DNA of 64,000 bases. Origin: Lenzites betulinus. Taxonomy: Eukaryota > Basidiomycota > Agaricomycetes > Polyporales > Polyporaceae. Shown here in pieces: positions 44,971 to 56,895 of the stretch. Position numbers and translations under genes: made by a program. The DNA is taken from assembly GCA_022264855.1 (NCBI GenBank), contig JABYQU010000036.1, forward strand, positions 124,001-188,000, read 5' to 3'. The first letter of the stretch is position 1. Each line of letters starts with the position of its first letter. The notes beneath the pieces were generated by a model. That model saw only the letters and a program-made list of their open reading frames with translations, did no database searches and was not told the origin of the DNA.

Positions 44971-45474
44971 AAACTTTCGAGCTGCCGCTGAGAAAAGCCT
45001 GCCGAGGGCCAGGGCTACATAAGTATGATCATTATCACAGAACGCGCATTGGTAACGACAGTAGCGACTCACCGTCCCCAAGAAGGCCTATGTGCAGAGC
45101 AACGGGGATAAAGCTGATAGGCTCGCGCGTGTATAATTATCTGGCTAAATGCAGTATCATGCGTGTCAATCTCCCTGTGCCATTCACGTTGGATTGAGTG
45201 CCAGCTCTGTCGAGGCATGCAGCTACCAGGCAGCGCCCCCGCGCATTGTCCACGCACCCGCACGCCGGCTCCTGCCCGCAGCGGGAGCTCTAAAGTGCCT
45301 GCTGGAAGATCTCATATTTACCCCGTACGCAATAGTTACAGTGCCTTGTTTAGGCGGGGGCTTTGTATTTGAACGGCATGCTGGGTATAGATCCTGGTGA
45401 GATATTGGTACATCGGTTGGGGTTGTGTAAGCCGTATTAGGCCTATGTTTAAAAGGAGCGAGCGTAAGCAGCGA
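44971..45474. other. intergenic, no gene seen
   Basis: About 500 bases between repeat copy B and the 3' end of the following minus-strand gene. Only short frames are present and I see no regulatory element with confidence. Confidence 0.35.
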
Positions 45475-46630
45475 TTACGACGCCTTAACCGTAGCCTGCG
45501 GGTTTCGTCTCGCCTTGCGAGGATCCTGAGTCTGTATTTCCCGCAGTAGTGCTTGCACTTCAGCTTTGAAAGAGTCCTGATTGACACGGATCAGTATATG
45601 CTGCAGAGTGACATAGATAGGAGACCAACTGTTCTTTGGAATTCGGTGCTGAGGGGCAAGACCTGACGGTACGCCCACTTGTACTCGTCCATCATCCGAT
45701 CTCGCACAGTTTCATTGGCCGTCAGGAACTTAGCGACGCGTACCTATAGGGCGACTAGTCAGTAAGATGAGATATTGAAGAGCAAAATCGTATCCTTACT
45801 TGAATATCCTTACTACGAATCGCGTTGAATTCGGCTACACTCTGCGGAAACACCATATCGCGCCGCCGCTGTTCTAGCTCTTCACGTTGACGGTGTGCAT
45901 TCTGCTCTTTCATCAACGGTATGATGCTGTTCAAATGAGCATAGTTGATACGGTCGAGGGTGTCATCAAACGAGGCTGCTATGTCGAAATTCGACCGACA
46001 GTTCGCGTAGAAGCCCTGTGCATTATATGAGTGGACACAGCCAAAACAAAGTGTCGCCACTTTGCCAGTTCGGTGACAACACTACCGCCATGATAGCAAA
46101 ATGCATAGTATATGCATTTTGCTCGCTCCTCACGCACAGGTTTGGACTAACCTCTACACCCGGGTCGTTTATGTCAGGCTTCGAGCGTGTCAAATCAAGC
46201 ATCTCATCGTAATAGTCTTGCGCCTGCCATTGATACATCGTTCGGACGTCTTGTATATGCCGCTTCTGTTTTTCCTGTATGCGTTCTTTCAGCGTAGCAG
46301 ACGTTTCAGGAGCCTCGTTCGCCTTCTTGATCGCATCCAGCCTGGACGTCCCTCGTAAGCCACCATGTATGCGGAAATGTGTTGATGTCTGTACCCGGGG
46401 AAGAAGTCCCCCTGAAGCTCCATCACATCCTCAGCAAGCTGCCGCCTCTGCACTGCAGCGCGCAACTCGCGCAGGTCTTCGGCCGACGCCTTCTCTGGGT
46501 GGATGGCGACGGCGTGCAAGTTGCACCTGGCTGGTGGCACCACCCCAGACATCTTCCAAATGACGCGTTCTGTAAAGCCATTTTGCTCGTTATACTGGGG
46601 TTTCGGACGTCTCTGGGTGCTATCGGTCAT
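45475..46630 (-). CDS. unrecognised multi-exon gene, Glu/Arg-rich soluble protein
   Basis: Starts at 46630 with MTDSTQRRPKPQYNEQNGFT. Exon 1 ends after MELQGDFFPG (donor GTACAG); the next exon reads LDAIKKANEAPETSATLKER, HIQDVRTMYQWQAQDYYDEM and PDINDPGVE; then GFYANCRSNFDIAASFDDTL, NAHRQREELEQRRRDMVFPQ and FNAIRSKDIQ; the last parts include VAKFLTANETV and ILIRVNQDSFKAEVQALLRE before the stop at 45475. Charged helices and a probable short coiled coil dominate; there are no membrane segments. I recognise no family. The last intron is uncertain: a 58-base intron after TANET restores the frame, but the sequence it removes also looks coding. The start is divergent from CWC27 with about 310 bases between the two ATGs. 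Confidence 0.55.
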
Positions 46631-46755
46631 CGCTGCGCAAGAAACGGGCAAGGACGCGTGAAGGAGATGAGAGTCGGGAACAAGCTGCGAGTGGCGGCGC
46701 GTGGAAGGACGGACCGTGCACAAGCGCGCGTCATAGCAGCTCTCTCTCCTGGAGG

Positions 46756-46886
46756 AGATATAAAGTTACTTCAAGCGCTCAAGTTAGATCAAGTGAGATT
46801 CTTGCGCACGTTTGCGTACGCGCGCTTACGCTTGCTTAAGTTCACTTAAGTGAATTAAGCTAGCTTGAAGTGAAAAGCTAAGTGAG
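46756..46886. promoter_or_regulatory. palindrome-rich divergent promoter between the unknown gene and CWC27
   Basis: The 310-base gap between two divergent start codons contains GATATAAAG at 46757-46765, a perfect 14-base palindrome TTCACTTAAGTGAA at 46841-46854, and several further AAGTGA or TCACTT half-sites on both sides. An ACTTCAAG near 46768 is matched by CTTGAAGT near 46864 in inverted orientation. Dense symmetrical half-sites suggest a dimeric transcription factor site, but I cannot name the factor. Confidence 0.45.
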
Positions 46887-46939
46887 TATGCTAACCGTCT
46901 CTCTCCTGCCACCACCTGCAGACCGTGTTCAAACTATTC

Positions 46940-49015
46940 ATGGCGTTACCGACTCATGGACGCGTCGTTGTGGAGACGACGGCTGGCGAGCTTGACATTG
47001 AGCTGTGGTCAAAAGTGCGTTTGTCACGGTCTTGCCGGCTGCGTCGGTGCTCAAGCCGAATCTAGGAAACGCCTAAAGCGTGTCGAAACTTCCTAGCATT
47101 GGCCATGGAAGGTGCGTTGGCCTGCACGAGTTAAAGATAACTGTACTGAACATATTATGAAGGTTACTATGACGGTGTCATCTTCCACCGGTGCGCGTGG
47201 TCCCCTGAGTTGGACACGGAATGTGCGCGCTCACATACCCTAGGATTGTCCCGGAGTTCTTGGTGCAGACTGGCGACCGGTCTGGGACTGGAGGTGGCGG
47301 AGAGTCATTCTACGGAGGTGCGCATTTGTGCCCACGGAACTGCTGCACGACCTTACAGTGTTTACCCTGCACACAGAGCCATTCGAAGACGAGATACACC
47401 CCCGCCTCCGCTTCGTTCACCGTGGTCTAGTTGGCATGGCAAACAATGGTAACAAGAACTCCAACGATTCCCAGTTCTTCATCACACTCAGTGAGTATTC
47501 CGCATCCACACAACTCGCGTCCACATTGTTCATGCCGCGCAGACCGGGCGGACGAACTCAATGGCAAACACACGCTCTTCGGACGCATTGTCGGCGACAC
47601 AATATTCAGTGAGTGATATTCATTCACAATCGCAACGCGCGTGTTAACATTCGTTAGACGTGCTGAAGATTGGCGAGATGGGTAAGCTTCTCCTTTCGCT
47701 TTGAGTGCAGCTCGACATGTCTTAGGTCACTTCGCTAGAGGTTGACGCCAATGAACGACCACTCTAGTGAGTACTTTCGCCTTTCTGCGCGGCTACTCGC
47801 CGGCTAACTCAAATGCTGTCAAGTCCCCCCAAAATCAAGCGGATACGTATCGTCGATAACCCGTTTCCGGACATTATACCCCGTATCACAGCGGAGGAGA
47901 AACGCGCTCAGCTGAGAGCGCGTGAACAGGCTCAACGCGAACGTGAAGACGAGCAACGCAGACGGGGAGCCAAGAAGTATGTCTAGAGCGTCCGGTAATA
48001 CCTTCCCCATCTGCTGACACAGTTTATGTTTGCAGGGATGTGAAGTTACTGAGCTTCGGCAACGACGAAGAAGCAGAAGAAGGGGCAATAGTGTTCAAGA
48101 AGAAGCCCATCGTTCGGCCAGATCGTAAGTGGTCGCGCAAGACGTCTGTTGTATTCTGGATACATTACTGATCGAGCATAACAGTTATAGACAGTTCTGA
48201 GCTCCCCACGACGATTTCCGCGGTTGTTCCAGAACCTCCTGCATCAAGACCCAAAGACAAACCCACAAAACGAGATCGTGCTGACGAGGCAGAAAGCCGG
48301 CCTGTGAGTTGACATACCTGCGCGAGAGGCGTAACGCTAACGCCTAAGATGCAGGTCGAGAAGAAGGCGAAGAAAGACGAGATCGACATCACGAAAATTC
48401 GCGAGCAGCACGAGCGTGAAAAGGCTGCTGCAAGGTTTGCAACTGCCCCTCCCCGTGCTAAAATCATACACTCACAAACCTCCTTGTAGTACTTCGCGAC
48501 AATCCGAAATCGAAAAGATGGAGGCGGCGATTCGGAAGCTCTCAAAACGCGGCGCGGAGAGCGACGACGAGCCTGTAAAGAAGAAGCCGAAAAAGTCGTA
48601 CCTCGAGGAAGAGATGTCCAAATACACGAAGGCGCGCGGCACGAACAAAAAGGGGAAGGGAAAGAAAGACGAGGGCGATGTGCTCGCTGCGCTCAGCAGC
48701 TTCCGCAGCAAGCTGAAGAGTACCGCGATCGAGGATTCGCCACCGCCAGAGCAACTGGAAGAGGCTGACGCTGAGGACGGGGAGGAGAAGCCAGTAGGAG
48801 ACGAGGAAGTGATCGAGGTAGATGACGACACGGGTTTCTTGGGGCATGCGTTGCATTTCCCGAAAGGTAACGAGGAGGAAGTCATGAAAGCAGAGCGGGA
48901 GTACGAGGTCATCGATCCCAGGCAGCGCGGCGCGCGTGCGAAGGAGGAAGAGCGTGAACGGCGACGCGCTCAAAAAGCCAAGGACATCACCGGGGGACGA
49001 GGATCCCGGAGGTAG
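46940..49015 (+). CDS. CWC27: spliceosome-associated peptidyl-prolyl isomerase CWC27
   Basis: Cyclophilin-type protein of the spliceosome (Cwc27 family, found in activated B complexes). About eleven exons starting 46940-47014, 47066-47111, 47163-47190, 47244-47317, 47359-47490 and 47543-47608, all with GT-AG ends and agreeing phases. The cyclophilin domain reads TTAGELDIELWSK, ETPKACRNFLALAMEG, YYDGVIFHR, IVPEFLVQTGD, GLVGMANNG, NSNDSQFFITL, and DELNGKHTLFGRIVGDT. After it come the family's PPKIKRIRIVDNPFPDI link and a long charged C-terminal region (FGNDEEAEEG, EKKAKKDEIDITKIREQHER, DDDTGFLGHALHFPKG) ending GGRGSRR. FFITL and the substituted active-site surroundings agree with Cwc27 proteins, many of which are weak or inactive isomerases. 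The start lacks the usual MSN-type leader; no upstream ATG fits. Confidence 0.93.
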
Positions 49016-49119
49016 TCCTCCGATCAGTCCTCCCTGTGTTTTGCTCATGTATTCCCTACGTACTTGTACATTGCTGAATATCTGCTACACATCTGCTCTG
49101 CCCGGACGCCTACTCCACC

Positions 49120-49930
49120 TCAGATGTACAGATTTGAGTTCCTCACTCGCTCGTCCAAGTCCTCCCATAGCTTTTGCAGCGGCTTGTCCGTACCCTGCGC
49201 ACACGGTTCTATGTGCGCCCAAAGCTCCCCGGCGACCGCGTCCGTTGTTCGATCCGCATCCACAGCAAACCAGCGCGACCCCTCGCCCATCTCGACGCCG
49301 ATGCGCTCGAAGACGTGCTGCACGCGCTCCTGCATGTCCGCATTCTCGTACCGCTCCGCGCCGTACCCGCCGCGTTCGCGCGCCTTCTCGGGCGTAACGT
49401 CGAGGAAGAGGGTGAGGTCCGGCGCGGGGAGACCGATGTCCGGCGCGCGGCACCATTCGTACGACATGCCAGGCTTGTTCTTTGCGGCAGAAAAGGCGAT
49501 CCCGGAGAATGCATAGCGGTCGCAGATCACGGTTGTGCCTTCGTTGAGCGAGTCGGTGATTGATTTTCTGGATGGTGTTTCAAATTAACATGTAATGTAA
49601 TGGGACAAAGGCTGGTGGCACTGACGCAAGCTCCCAGCGGTTGGCGGAGAAGAGGAGATGGATGGCGTGGTCGTCCATCTCGGATTTGGAGCGGAGGTAC
49701 GCATCGATCATCTGGCCGATAGCCGTCGTACGATCTACATGTTACTTGAGTATCAGTCGACTAACATCGCGTTACGGGACTGAGGTTTGCTCACCGGGGA
49801 ACTTGACGAGTCTTACAGGGCGCCCCGCTGCTTTCAGGCGCTGCTCGAGTCGCGTCGTTTGGGTACTCTTGCCCGACCTATCCAGGCCCTCAATGACAAT
49901 GAAAGCTCCGCGTTGTTTACGCTCAAGCAT
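49120..49930 (-). CDS. CDC8: thymidylate kinase
   Basis: Phosphorylates dTMP to dTDP in nucleotide synthesis. Three exons (49930-49795, 49734-49626, 49567-49120) join in phase to 230 residues, the normal size for the family. P-loop IEGLDRSGKST at about residues 13-23; then RLVKFPDRTTAIGQMIDAYL, which carries the DR of the nucleotide site; LLFSANRWEL; CDRYAFSGIAFSAAKN, the DRY motif; and APDLTLFLDV. All expected motifs are present, so the gene looks functional. It is divergent from the next gene with about 280 bases between the two start codons. Confidence 0.95.
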
Positions 49931-50212
49931 TTTTGATCGTATGGAGGAATGGGATTGGGAAGGAGGGCGTGATGAAGGTAGAGGGCACAGAGACTATGAG
50001 CGCTAAAGGAACGCGATGATGTATGCAGACGGTTGTGTATCCGTGTTTCTCGGAGCGCCCATATTGGCTGCAGAGTGCATCGTTCGCGACAGCTTTACGC
50101 TTCAACGTTCCATCTGCTTCCCCTCCATCATGTCACCCTGGTTCTCTCAGCACTTCATGCTCTTGGAACTACTCTTCTGATATACAGAGCTGTTCCGCGT
50201 GTTTGCGCGACA

Positions 50213-53093
50213 ATGTCATTCAACGCCCGCTTTCCCTCTTCCTCCGGATTTCATCGCGGACGGTACAACGGAAATCGCCCCCGCGTAGCCACGGACGCTG
50301 CGGTAAAGGCGGAGGATGCTCAACCGAATGAGCTTTTGAACAAGCGAAATGTGTCCGGCCCCCCAATCATACGTTCGTCTGCCCCGCTTCCGCGCGGCCG
50401 TGGACGAGGGGGCCCGCCTTTCGCCAACGGAAGGGGGAATGGTCGTGGCCCACGTCCTGGCCCACCGCCACATCGTACCTATGGAAGGCCGCACGCCTAT
50501 ACAGAGCAAGCTGGGAATGGGCTTTCCCAACCACAAGCTGGCCCTTCCCAACCTCGTCCTCCACCGGTTAAGCGGACGGCTCCCCAGGGGTCTTTTACCA
50601 TAGATACACGTCTATCCGATACTCCGTTTCACCGCTCGTGGAACGGTGCTGCAGCAACGCGTACTCATGTACGTGTCATCTGGACGAGGTGTTGATGTGC
50701 TTCGCCGGTGTTAACCCTGACTTGATATACAGCCCCGCGCGGAGCGCCGGCTTGAAGAAGAGTCGTTGAAGCTTTCGAATGACACGCGCCTTTCAGAAAA
50801 CGGCAATGCACCAACGATGGATGTACATAACCGCATTGCAGACGCCGTTCGCTATTCAGACTCGCGCATAAATATCGAATGCCTACAGGATCCTAGTCTC
50901 GCTCCCGTTCCTCCCCCCACTATACCCCTCCAACAGCAGTCTTCCTCGAGCTCAAGAGATAGTACGCCCCACCTCAGTAGCTCCAGATCTGGCAACCTCA
51001 TACACGCCGAAATGCGCAAACCTCAGCAAAGCAGCCAGGGAATGGGCGATAATCCTACGACGCGCGATATCCCTGATTTGAGCAGTACCGGTTTTCCGTC
51101 GGCGAGCATAACGAGAAGTCCCAAATTTTCTACCAACATCAACCCCATGAAGCGGGTAGAACCCCTTGCCTCTGCCTCAGATTTACTTCTATCGGATATC
51201 CACAGACCAGGTTTGGCAATTACCGCACAACCATCTCGCAATAATATGCCTCCACGAAAACGTCGCAGACTGTCGCCCATTGTTCCTGTCCCTGTATCCG
51301 CTCCGACATCCCTTTTTCCACCTCTGCCGCCCGCTGTTGCACCGTCTGTGCCTACAGCACCCACCTCGGTCACAACTCATCTTCTGCGCCTGTTCGACCC
51401 GCCGCCCGAATCACAGCCGCCAGCCCAAGCCCCAGCGGTCAAACCAGAAAGGAGCCCTTCTCCTGTTCTACACGATGTCATCCCGTTAGCTGTCACCGAA
51501 GGCTGCGTTCGTATCGCGCCTTTGCCCCCAGAGTGCAAGAATACACGGCCGGGATACCGGGCAGCGCGCAAAGCGTGGACGGCACGGGAGGCGAGGAAAC
51601 TTCGTGAGCGTGGTGTGCGACCGACACGCATTTTTGTGCGGTGAGTGTCCCTGGTCGACTTGCGCGTATAGGGTATGTTGATTGACGGATTGGCTGGAGA
51701 GCAGTGATGATGGAATGGTGATCGACTGGTATGTTCGGACAAACGTCATCCTGAAAGTGCCTTATACGAGGTACTGCACATAGGATGAGCGACGTTCTTG
51801 TTATGCCAGACACGCTGCGTCCTCCGCCTAGTGCGAAAGCGCTCGAAGCTCTCGCAAAGCAGCAGCAAGTCCACACTGCTTCGAACCATGCAGGTTTCAA
51901 TACTGTGAATAACCAGCCCGCTCTTCCAGTCGGGGCTGCAAGCTCCACCTTATCCCCCATCCAATCATCCGGGCCTAGCACAGAGCACAGACAGCAAGAA
52001 AGGATACCTGCTCCCGGTCACACGATATGGAAGCGTGTCTTGCCCCCACCCCGGCCTACCACCACAGCTATGTTGTCCACTCAACCGCCCACTCCCTCCC
52101 CTTTCCATCGCAGCCCATGCCCTTCGCCCGCACTTGGTTACGTTCCGATCCCGCCGTCGACTGTGGAGTTTATTGACCTGACTGAAGATGGGCAACCTGA
52201 CGTCGAGATCATCGACTTGACAGACGAGCCAAGTGGCCAGATCGACGAGCAGCCGGATACCTCGACTACACGACCGCGTACTGTCGTACACCCGGCGGTA
52301 CCGCTACCACCAACGTATGTGGCACCTTTCGGGCCCACAACGGGATCTCGCACGACTGCTGGACTTGACCACTCTGCGTCGGTCTCCGGACCTGGGGCCG
52401 ACACTGAAGAAGTTCTATCGCACGATATACCTTGGCCTGACGTCAGCGTAGACGAGAAACAAGAAGCCGCGCTGCAGTTCCTGAAGCGGTTCGTCTTCAT
52501 AGTCCAGAATATGTCTTTTCGATTCCAGATCACTTACCCCGCCACTGCATCTTACTTATTCCTGCAGGTACCTCACAGAGTTCAGTCTAGACCGTGCAGC
52601 ATTGGCTAGCGCATACTCACGTGTTGCTACGTTCTCCTCCCAAACACTCCATCCACTCGAATCGTCAAACGATGTACAATTCACTATGCCCTCAACGCAT
52701 CACTGCGGGCGACTGGACATCATAGCGGCACTCTTGGATGTACCGGGCGACGATGCGTTCACTGCGCACCCCACGGTCGATTGGGACTTTGTGTACGGGA
52801 AAGAGGCAGGAGACGTCCTCCTCATCTGTTACGCCACTGCCGGTGCGCCCCCCGCTGCGGAGAGTGCGAAGGGAAAGGGGAAGGGGAAAGCCGTGGAAGG
52901 GCGTTCGCCCCAATGCGAGTATGTGGCCTGTGAACAGCGGTTCATCTTGCGACCGAGGGATTGGGACGAAGAGGATAGGTGAGTGTCCCGTTCTTGAAGT
53001 GTGTGTCGGACTGACCAGGGTAGATGCACCCCGGGGTTGTGGCCCCTTGTCGCGGTGTGCCACCAAATGTTATTCAGGAGGTTGCCACCTTGA
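50213..53093 (+). CDS. protein with RGG-like N-terminus, two SUMO-interacting motifs and an NTF2-like C-terminal domain
   Basis: Six exons (50213-50668, 50733-51640, 51705-51728, 51784-52488, 52568-52978, 53024-53093) join in phase to 857 residues. The N-terminus is rich in Arg/Gly (PRGRGRGGPPFANGRGNGRG), a common RNA-binding composition. The middle is Pro/Ser-rich with a basic PPRKRRRLSP that could be a nuclear localisation signal and a conserved block GYRAARKAWTAREARKLRER. Two hydrophobic-acidic boxes, VEFIDLTED and VEIIDLTDE, lie about a dozen residues apart and match tandem SUMO-interacting motifs. The C-terminal part (FLKRYLTEFSLDRAALASAY, RLDIIAALLDVPG, CEQRFILRPRDW, WPLVAVCHQMLFRR) looks like an NTF2-like fold as in Mex67/Mtr2-type export factors. 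Exon 3 is only 24 bases. A nuclear RNA or SUMO-linked role is inference. Confidence 0.72.
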
Positions 53094-54139
53094 CGTGCCA
53101 AGGGAACTTCCGATATCGTTCTCGACGTCTGGGCGTGGTTATACTTTTGTATATACATCCTCTCCGGAAAGCTGACGCTTGCGCAATGTGAGGTATACAA
53201 TACGACGTATCGATACAGTGATTCTTGCCAACACTGATGACGTTGACACAGCTTCTATTGGTATCGCATTCTTCACCGCGTGTTCAAGTTGAGTTGATCA
53301 GCGCAGTGGCGGTAAGCATTGCCCTTCTACCACTCCTGGCACTCATTGACAATGTTGACCGATTGCATTCAGCACTGCCCACGTGGGTACTCACTTCATG
53401 ATATTCACTGCTAGCTCCGCTGGTGAATCTAGAGGAATGTGGGCTACAACACCTCCTGCTGCACTGCGGGAGATCGAGGATATAGAGTGCAGCGTGCGTC
53501 TGAAGGTCCTCACGAAGGCTGTTGACGTTAGCCGAGAGGAAATTCTTCGATGGCGCCGGCGAAGAAGTGGTCGGGCTGACCCACGTTCTGTGGTCTTCCC
53601 TGGCGCTCATCATGCCAGAGAGGAAGCGTCAACCGCACGAACGCTATGACGTCCAAATAAGCGGGGGTACGGTGGTAAACAACACCCACGGTGTCATATG
53701 GCTCGGCCGCTGTCTGTGCCGACTGCAAGTTCCCCAAGCCAGCCGCATATATTCGTACGCTGCTCGTATTGAATGAAGAGCACTAGAAGACAGGATAGGA
53801 TTCAAGTACGAGCCAATCAGTCATCCTGGCGCCAGTTTACTAATACCATCGGTCGACCGTAGACCTCTCCAATACATTCTGTTCCGAAGAGGTCCGAAGA
53901 TGCCAGATTACCAGCGCAATTCTTGTGTCACGTCAACGGACGTCGTCGTCGAACGCTGACTCGTGAGCGAAGGCCGTCTCCATGGCCCGACGTCAAAGGG
54001 TTCTCTCGCCCGGTTCCCGACGGAAGCTTCGTGCAGCGTCCGACGCTGTACACCTGCTTTGCGCCGATCCACAAACCATGCATTGCTAACGACGCCCTTA
54101 CTCATTGTTCGATGCGAACTCATCTTCTTCCGCCGGAAG
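53094..54139. other. 1-kb intergenic stretch with one weak frame
   Basis: On the plus strand around 53383-53780 two overlapping frames look partly protein-like (EIEDIECSVRLKVLTKAVD and, in another frame, EEVVGLTHVLWSSLALIMPE). They could be remnants of one gene split by frameshifts or introns, but I could not build a chain or name a family. The right end holds the promoter of the P450. Confidence 0.3.
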
Positions 54140-54145
54140 TATAAG
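54140..54145 (+). promoter_or_regulatory. TATA box of the CYP53-like P450 gene
   Basis: TATAAG about 85 bases before the ATG, preceded by GC-rich sequence. This is a typical distance for a TATA-driven inducible fungal gene. Confidence 0.45.
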
Positions 54146-54228
54146 ACCTGCGATGCCTGGCCCTCATCCTCCATCCTATCATCCACAACCACTCTTATCC
54201 TGTCAAGTTCCATCCTACCAAATTTTCG

Positions 54229-56173
54229 ATGGCCATCTTCGAGCACCTTTCGACTTTCAGCCTCCCCTCTTGGGCAGCGGTCGTTATTGCTGCAGTCCTC
54301 CTAGCGCATGTCATCCCATACATTCTAGACCCGCATGGGATTCGTGCATATCCGGGCCCCTTCTGGGCCAAGCTCACCGACCTTTGGTTGGGGAAGGTAG
54401 CCGCAAGCGGACATCGGTCTGAAGAAGTGTACAACCTGCACAAGAAATATGGCAAGTAGCCCTAGAGCTCTCGCTTGTCCGTGCTTACTGTTTTACTAAC
54501 CGCCTTTCCTCCGCAGGCCCGTTTGTCCGCCTCGCACCCAACCACCTCTCCATCTCGGATCCCGCCGCGCTCACGGTCGTCTACGGGCACGGCACAGGCA
54601 CGCTCAAGTCCGACTTCTACGACGCCTTCGTCTCGATCCAGCGCGGGCTCTTCACCACGCGCTCGCGCCCCGAGCACGCGCGCAAGCGCAAGATCGTCGC
54701 GCATATCTTCGCGCCGAAGAACGTGCTCGAGTTCGAGCCGCATGTCCGCGTGCACCTTGCGCAGCTGTTCCGGCAGTGGGACAGGTTTTGCGAGGGCGGC
54801 GCGAAGGGTCTGTCTGGAAACGACGGCGAGAGTGGCTGGAGGGGACGCGAGGGGCGGGTCTGGTTTGACTGTTTGCCGTGGTACAACTACCTTGCTTTCG
54901 ACATCATCGGTATGATTGGCCTACAGCGATCTCATCGTGCCCATGATCATTCTAACCATCTTTCGGTCGCAGGTGACCTCGCATTTGGCTCGCCGTTCGG
55001 CATGCTCACCACCGGCAAAGACTCCGCCCCCGTCCCGATCTCGCAGAGCGACGCGATGGCCGCGTACGGCAAGGGCGGCGCACTCCAGACCACGACCGTG
55101 CCGGCCATCCAGGTGTTCAACGACCGCGGCGAGTTTGCCGCTTCCCTCGGCGTCCTCCCCGCTTCGTGGCGCCCGTTCGTCAAGCACCTCCCGTGGTACA
55201 ACAAGGGCAACGCGGCGACGGGCCACGTCGCGGGCATGGCGATCGCGGCCGTCGCGAGGCGCCTGGCGGATCCTGAGAGCGACCGCCGGGATCTGCTCGC
55301 GAAGCTTATGGAGGCGCGCGACCAGGACGGGAACCCAATGGGCCGCGAGGAGCTCACCGCCGAGGCGCTTACGCAGCTCATTGCAGGCTCAGACACCACG
55401 TCGAAGTAAGCTGGCGCACCTGCATACATTACCGGGAAAGAAATGCTAATCGCACTTTACCCCCAGCTCTACCTGCGCAATCACGTACTATCTAGCCAAG
55501 AACCAGCGCGCACAGGAAAAGCTCCAAGCCGAGCTCGACGACGCGCTCGCGGGGGTCGACTCCTCCTCCGAAGACGACGACGAGGCGCCAGTCGCGCCCT
55601 TCGAGCGCATCAAGCACCTCCCGTACCTCGAGGCCGTCGTGAACGAAGCGCTGCGCGTGCACTCGACCGCAGGCGCCGGCCTCCCGCGCGTCGTCCCCGC
55701 AGGCGGGCTCGAGGTGTGCGGCAGGTTCTTCCCGGGGGGCACGGTGCTCTCCGTGCCCGGGTACACGCTCCACCGTGATCCGACGGTGTGGGGCGCGGAC
55801 GCGGAGGAGTTCCGGCCGGAGCGGTGGCTGGAGGGGGATAAGAGCGCGATGCAGAAGGCGTTTGCGCCGTTCTCGTTTGGCCCGAGGTTCGTCGTCTTTC
55901 TTCCGAGCTAGGGTTCGTGCGTGTGGCTGATTTAGCATGGGGTTGTAGGAGCTGTGTTGGGCGGAACCTCGCGCATCTGGAGCTGCTCACGTTCGTGGCC
56001 TCGATATTTCGCCGCTACCACTTCGTGCTCGAGGAGCCCAATGAACCAGTACGTCCTTCGACGTGCTTATCTGGGTCTGTCTAACTCCGATGTCTCCACA
56101 GCTGCCGACTAGCGAGGGTTTCCTGCGCAAGCCGCTTAAGTGTGTGGTTGGTGTGAAGCGCAGGGAGGTTTGA
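54229..56173 (+). CDS. CYP53: cytochrome P450, CYP53-like (benzoate 4-hydroxylase family)
   Basis: Haem-thiolate monooxygenase; CYP53 enzymes para-hydroxylate benzoate and related aromatics and are conserved in wood- and litter-degrading fungi. Six exons (54229-54451, 54517-54909, 54973-55405, 55467-55886, 55949-56048, 56102-56173) join in phase to 546 residues. An N-terminal membrane anchor ([19 protein letters not shown]) is followed by the hinge [17 protein letters not shown]53 hallmarks are [11 protein letters not shown] and [17 protein letters not shown] (I-helix). ExxR lies in [10 protein letters not shown] near residue 405, the PERF-like region is FRPERWLEG, and the haem ligand Cys is in [14 protein letters not shown] near residue 492, split by an intron inside the Arg codon. 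Intron 1 has GC-AG instead of GT-AG ends. It appears intact. Confidence 0.92.
54452..54516 (+). other. GC-AG intron of the P450 gene
   Basis: The 5' end reads G|GCAAGT, the textbook consensus for the rare GC donor, and the 3' end CCGCAG. Only this choice restores [11 protein letters not shown] across the junction; the nearby GT (GTAGCC) gives the wrong frame. Confidence 0.75.
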
Positions 56174-56895
56174 GATATCCCAGAACGGTTATAGTAGCCT
56201 ATATGCCCCCGTCTTGACTCGACATGCCCCTTTGTTCTCTTGGACTGTTTCTTGTATCAAACAGACCACCCTCCACCCTCGTACTCCAACCTACATACGA
56301 TGCATATATGCTAGAGCAGTGATCCGTGGGCTAGGAGGCTCAGATTAATACCATTGAGCGATTTCATCGATGTCATGACCAGCGTCACCGCAGGGCCTGT
56401 CCAAAGCCGCAAAGCGCGCGAGGTACGACGGTGACATTCCGACGCGACGGTTCTATAAGTACACACTACTCGGGGGTTAAAGACATATATGAAGGAACGG
56501 GCGGGCGTTGACAGGCACGGTGACAGAGAGGGGATATATCCTGAGAGAATGGGCCAAGGAATGAGACCAAATGGCGACGGAGAGCCGTCGCGGCGGTATC
56601 CAACACGCACGAGTCCATTAAGATACTAGCTAGAAGGAGGGTGGGGGTCGGAGGTCATCACGATCTTGTATTGTACCGAAAAGCTGAAAACTTGGTCTTG
56701 GATAGCTGAGCGCCGAGCCGCGCCGGCCGCTCCCACACTGCACAACCTCGACCCCGCAGCGGCCGCCCCCACAAGCCCACCAAACACCCTCGCACCCGCT
56801 GCGCAAGCCCAGAGGGACGGCAAAAAGCGATGCGAGGGCCCAGAAGACTGCGCGGGCGTCGCGACGCAGATCAAGTGCAGGCAGTGCAGCCGCGG
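56174..56895. other. shared 3' region between convergent P450 and UBC6
   Basis: About 720 bases between two stop codons facing each other. Only antisense or random frames are seen. Confidence 0.4.
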
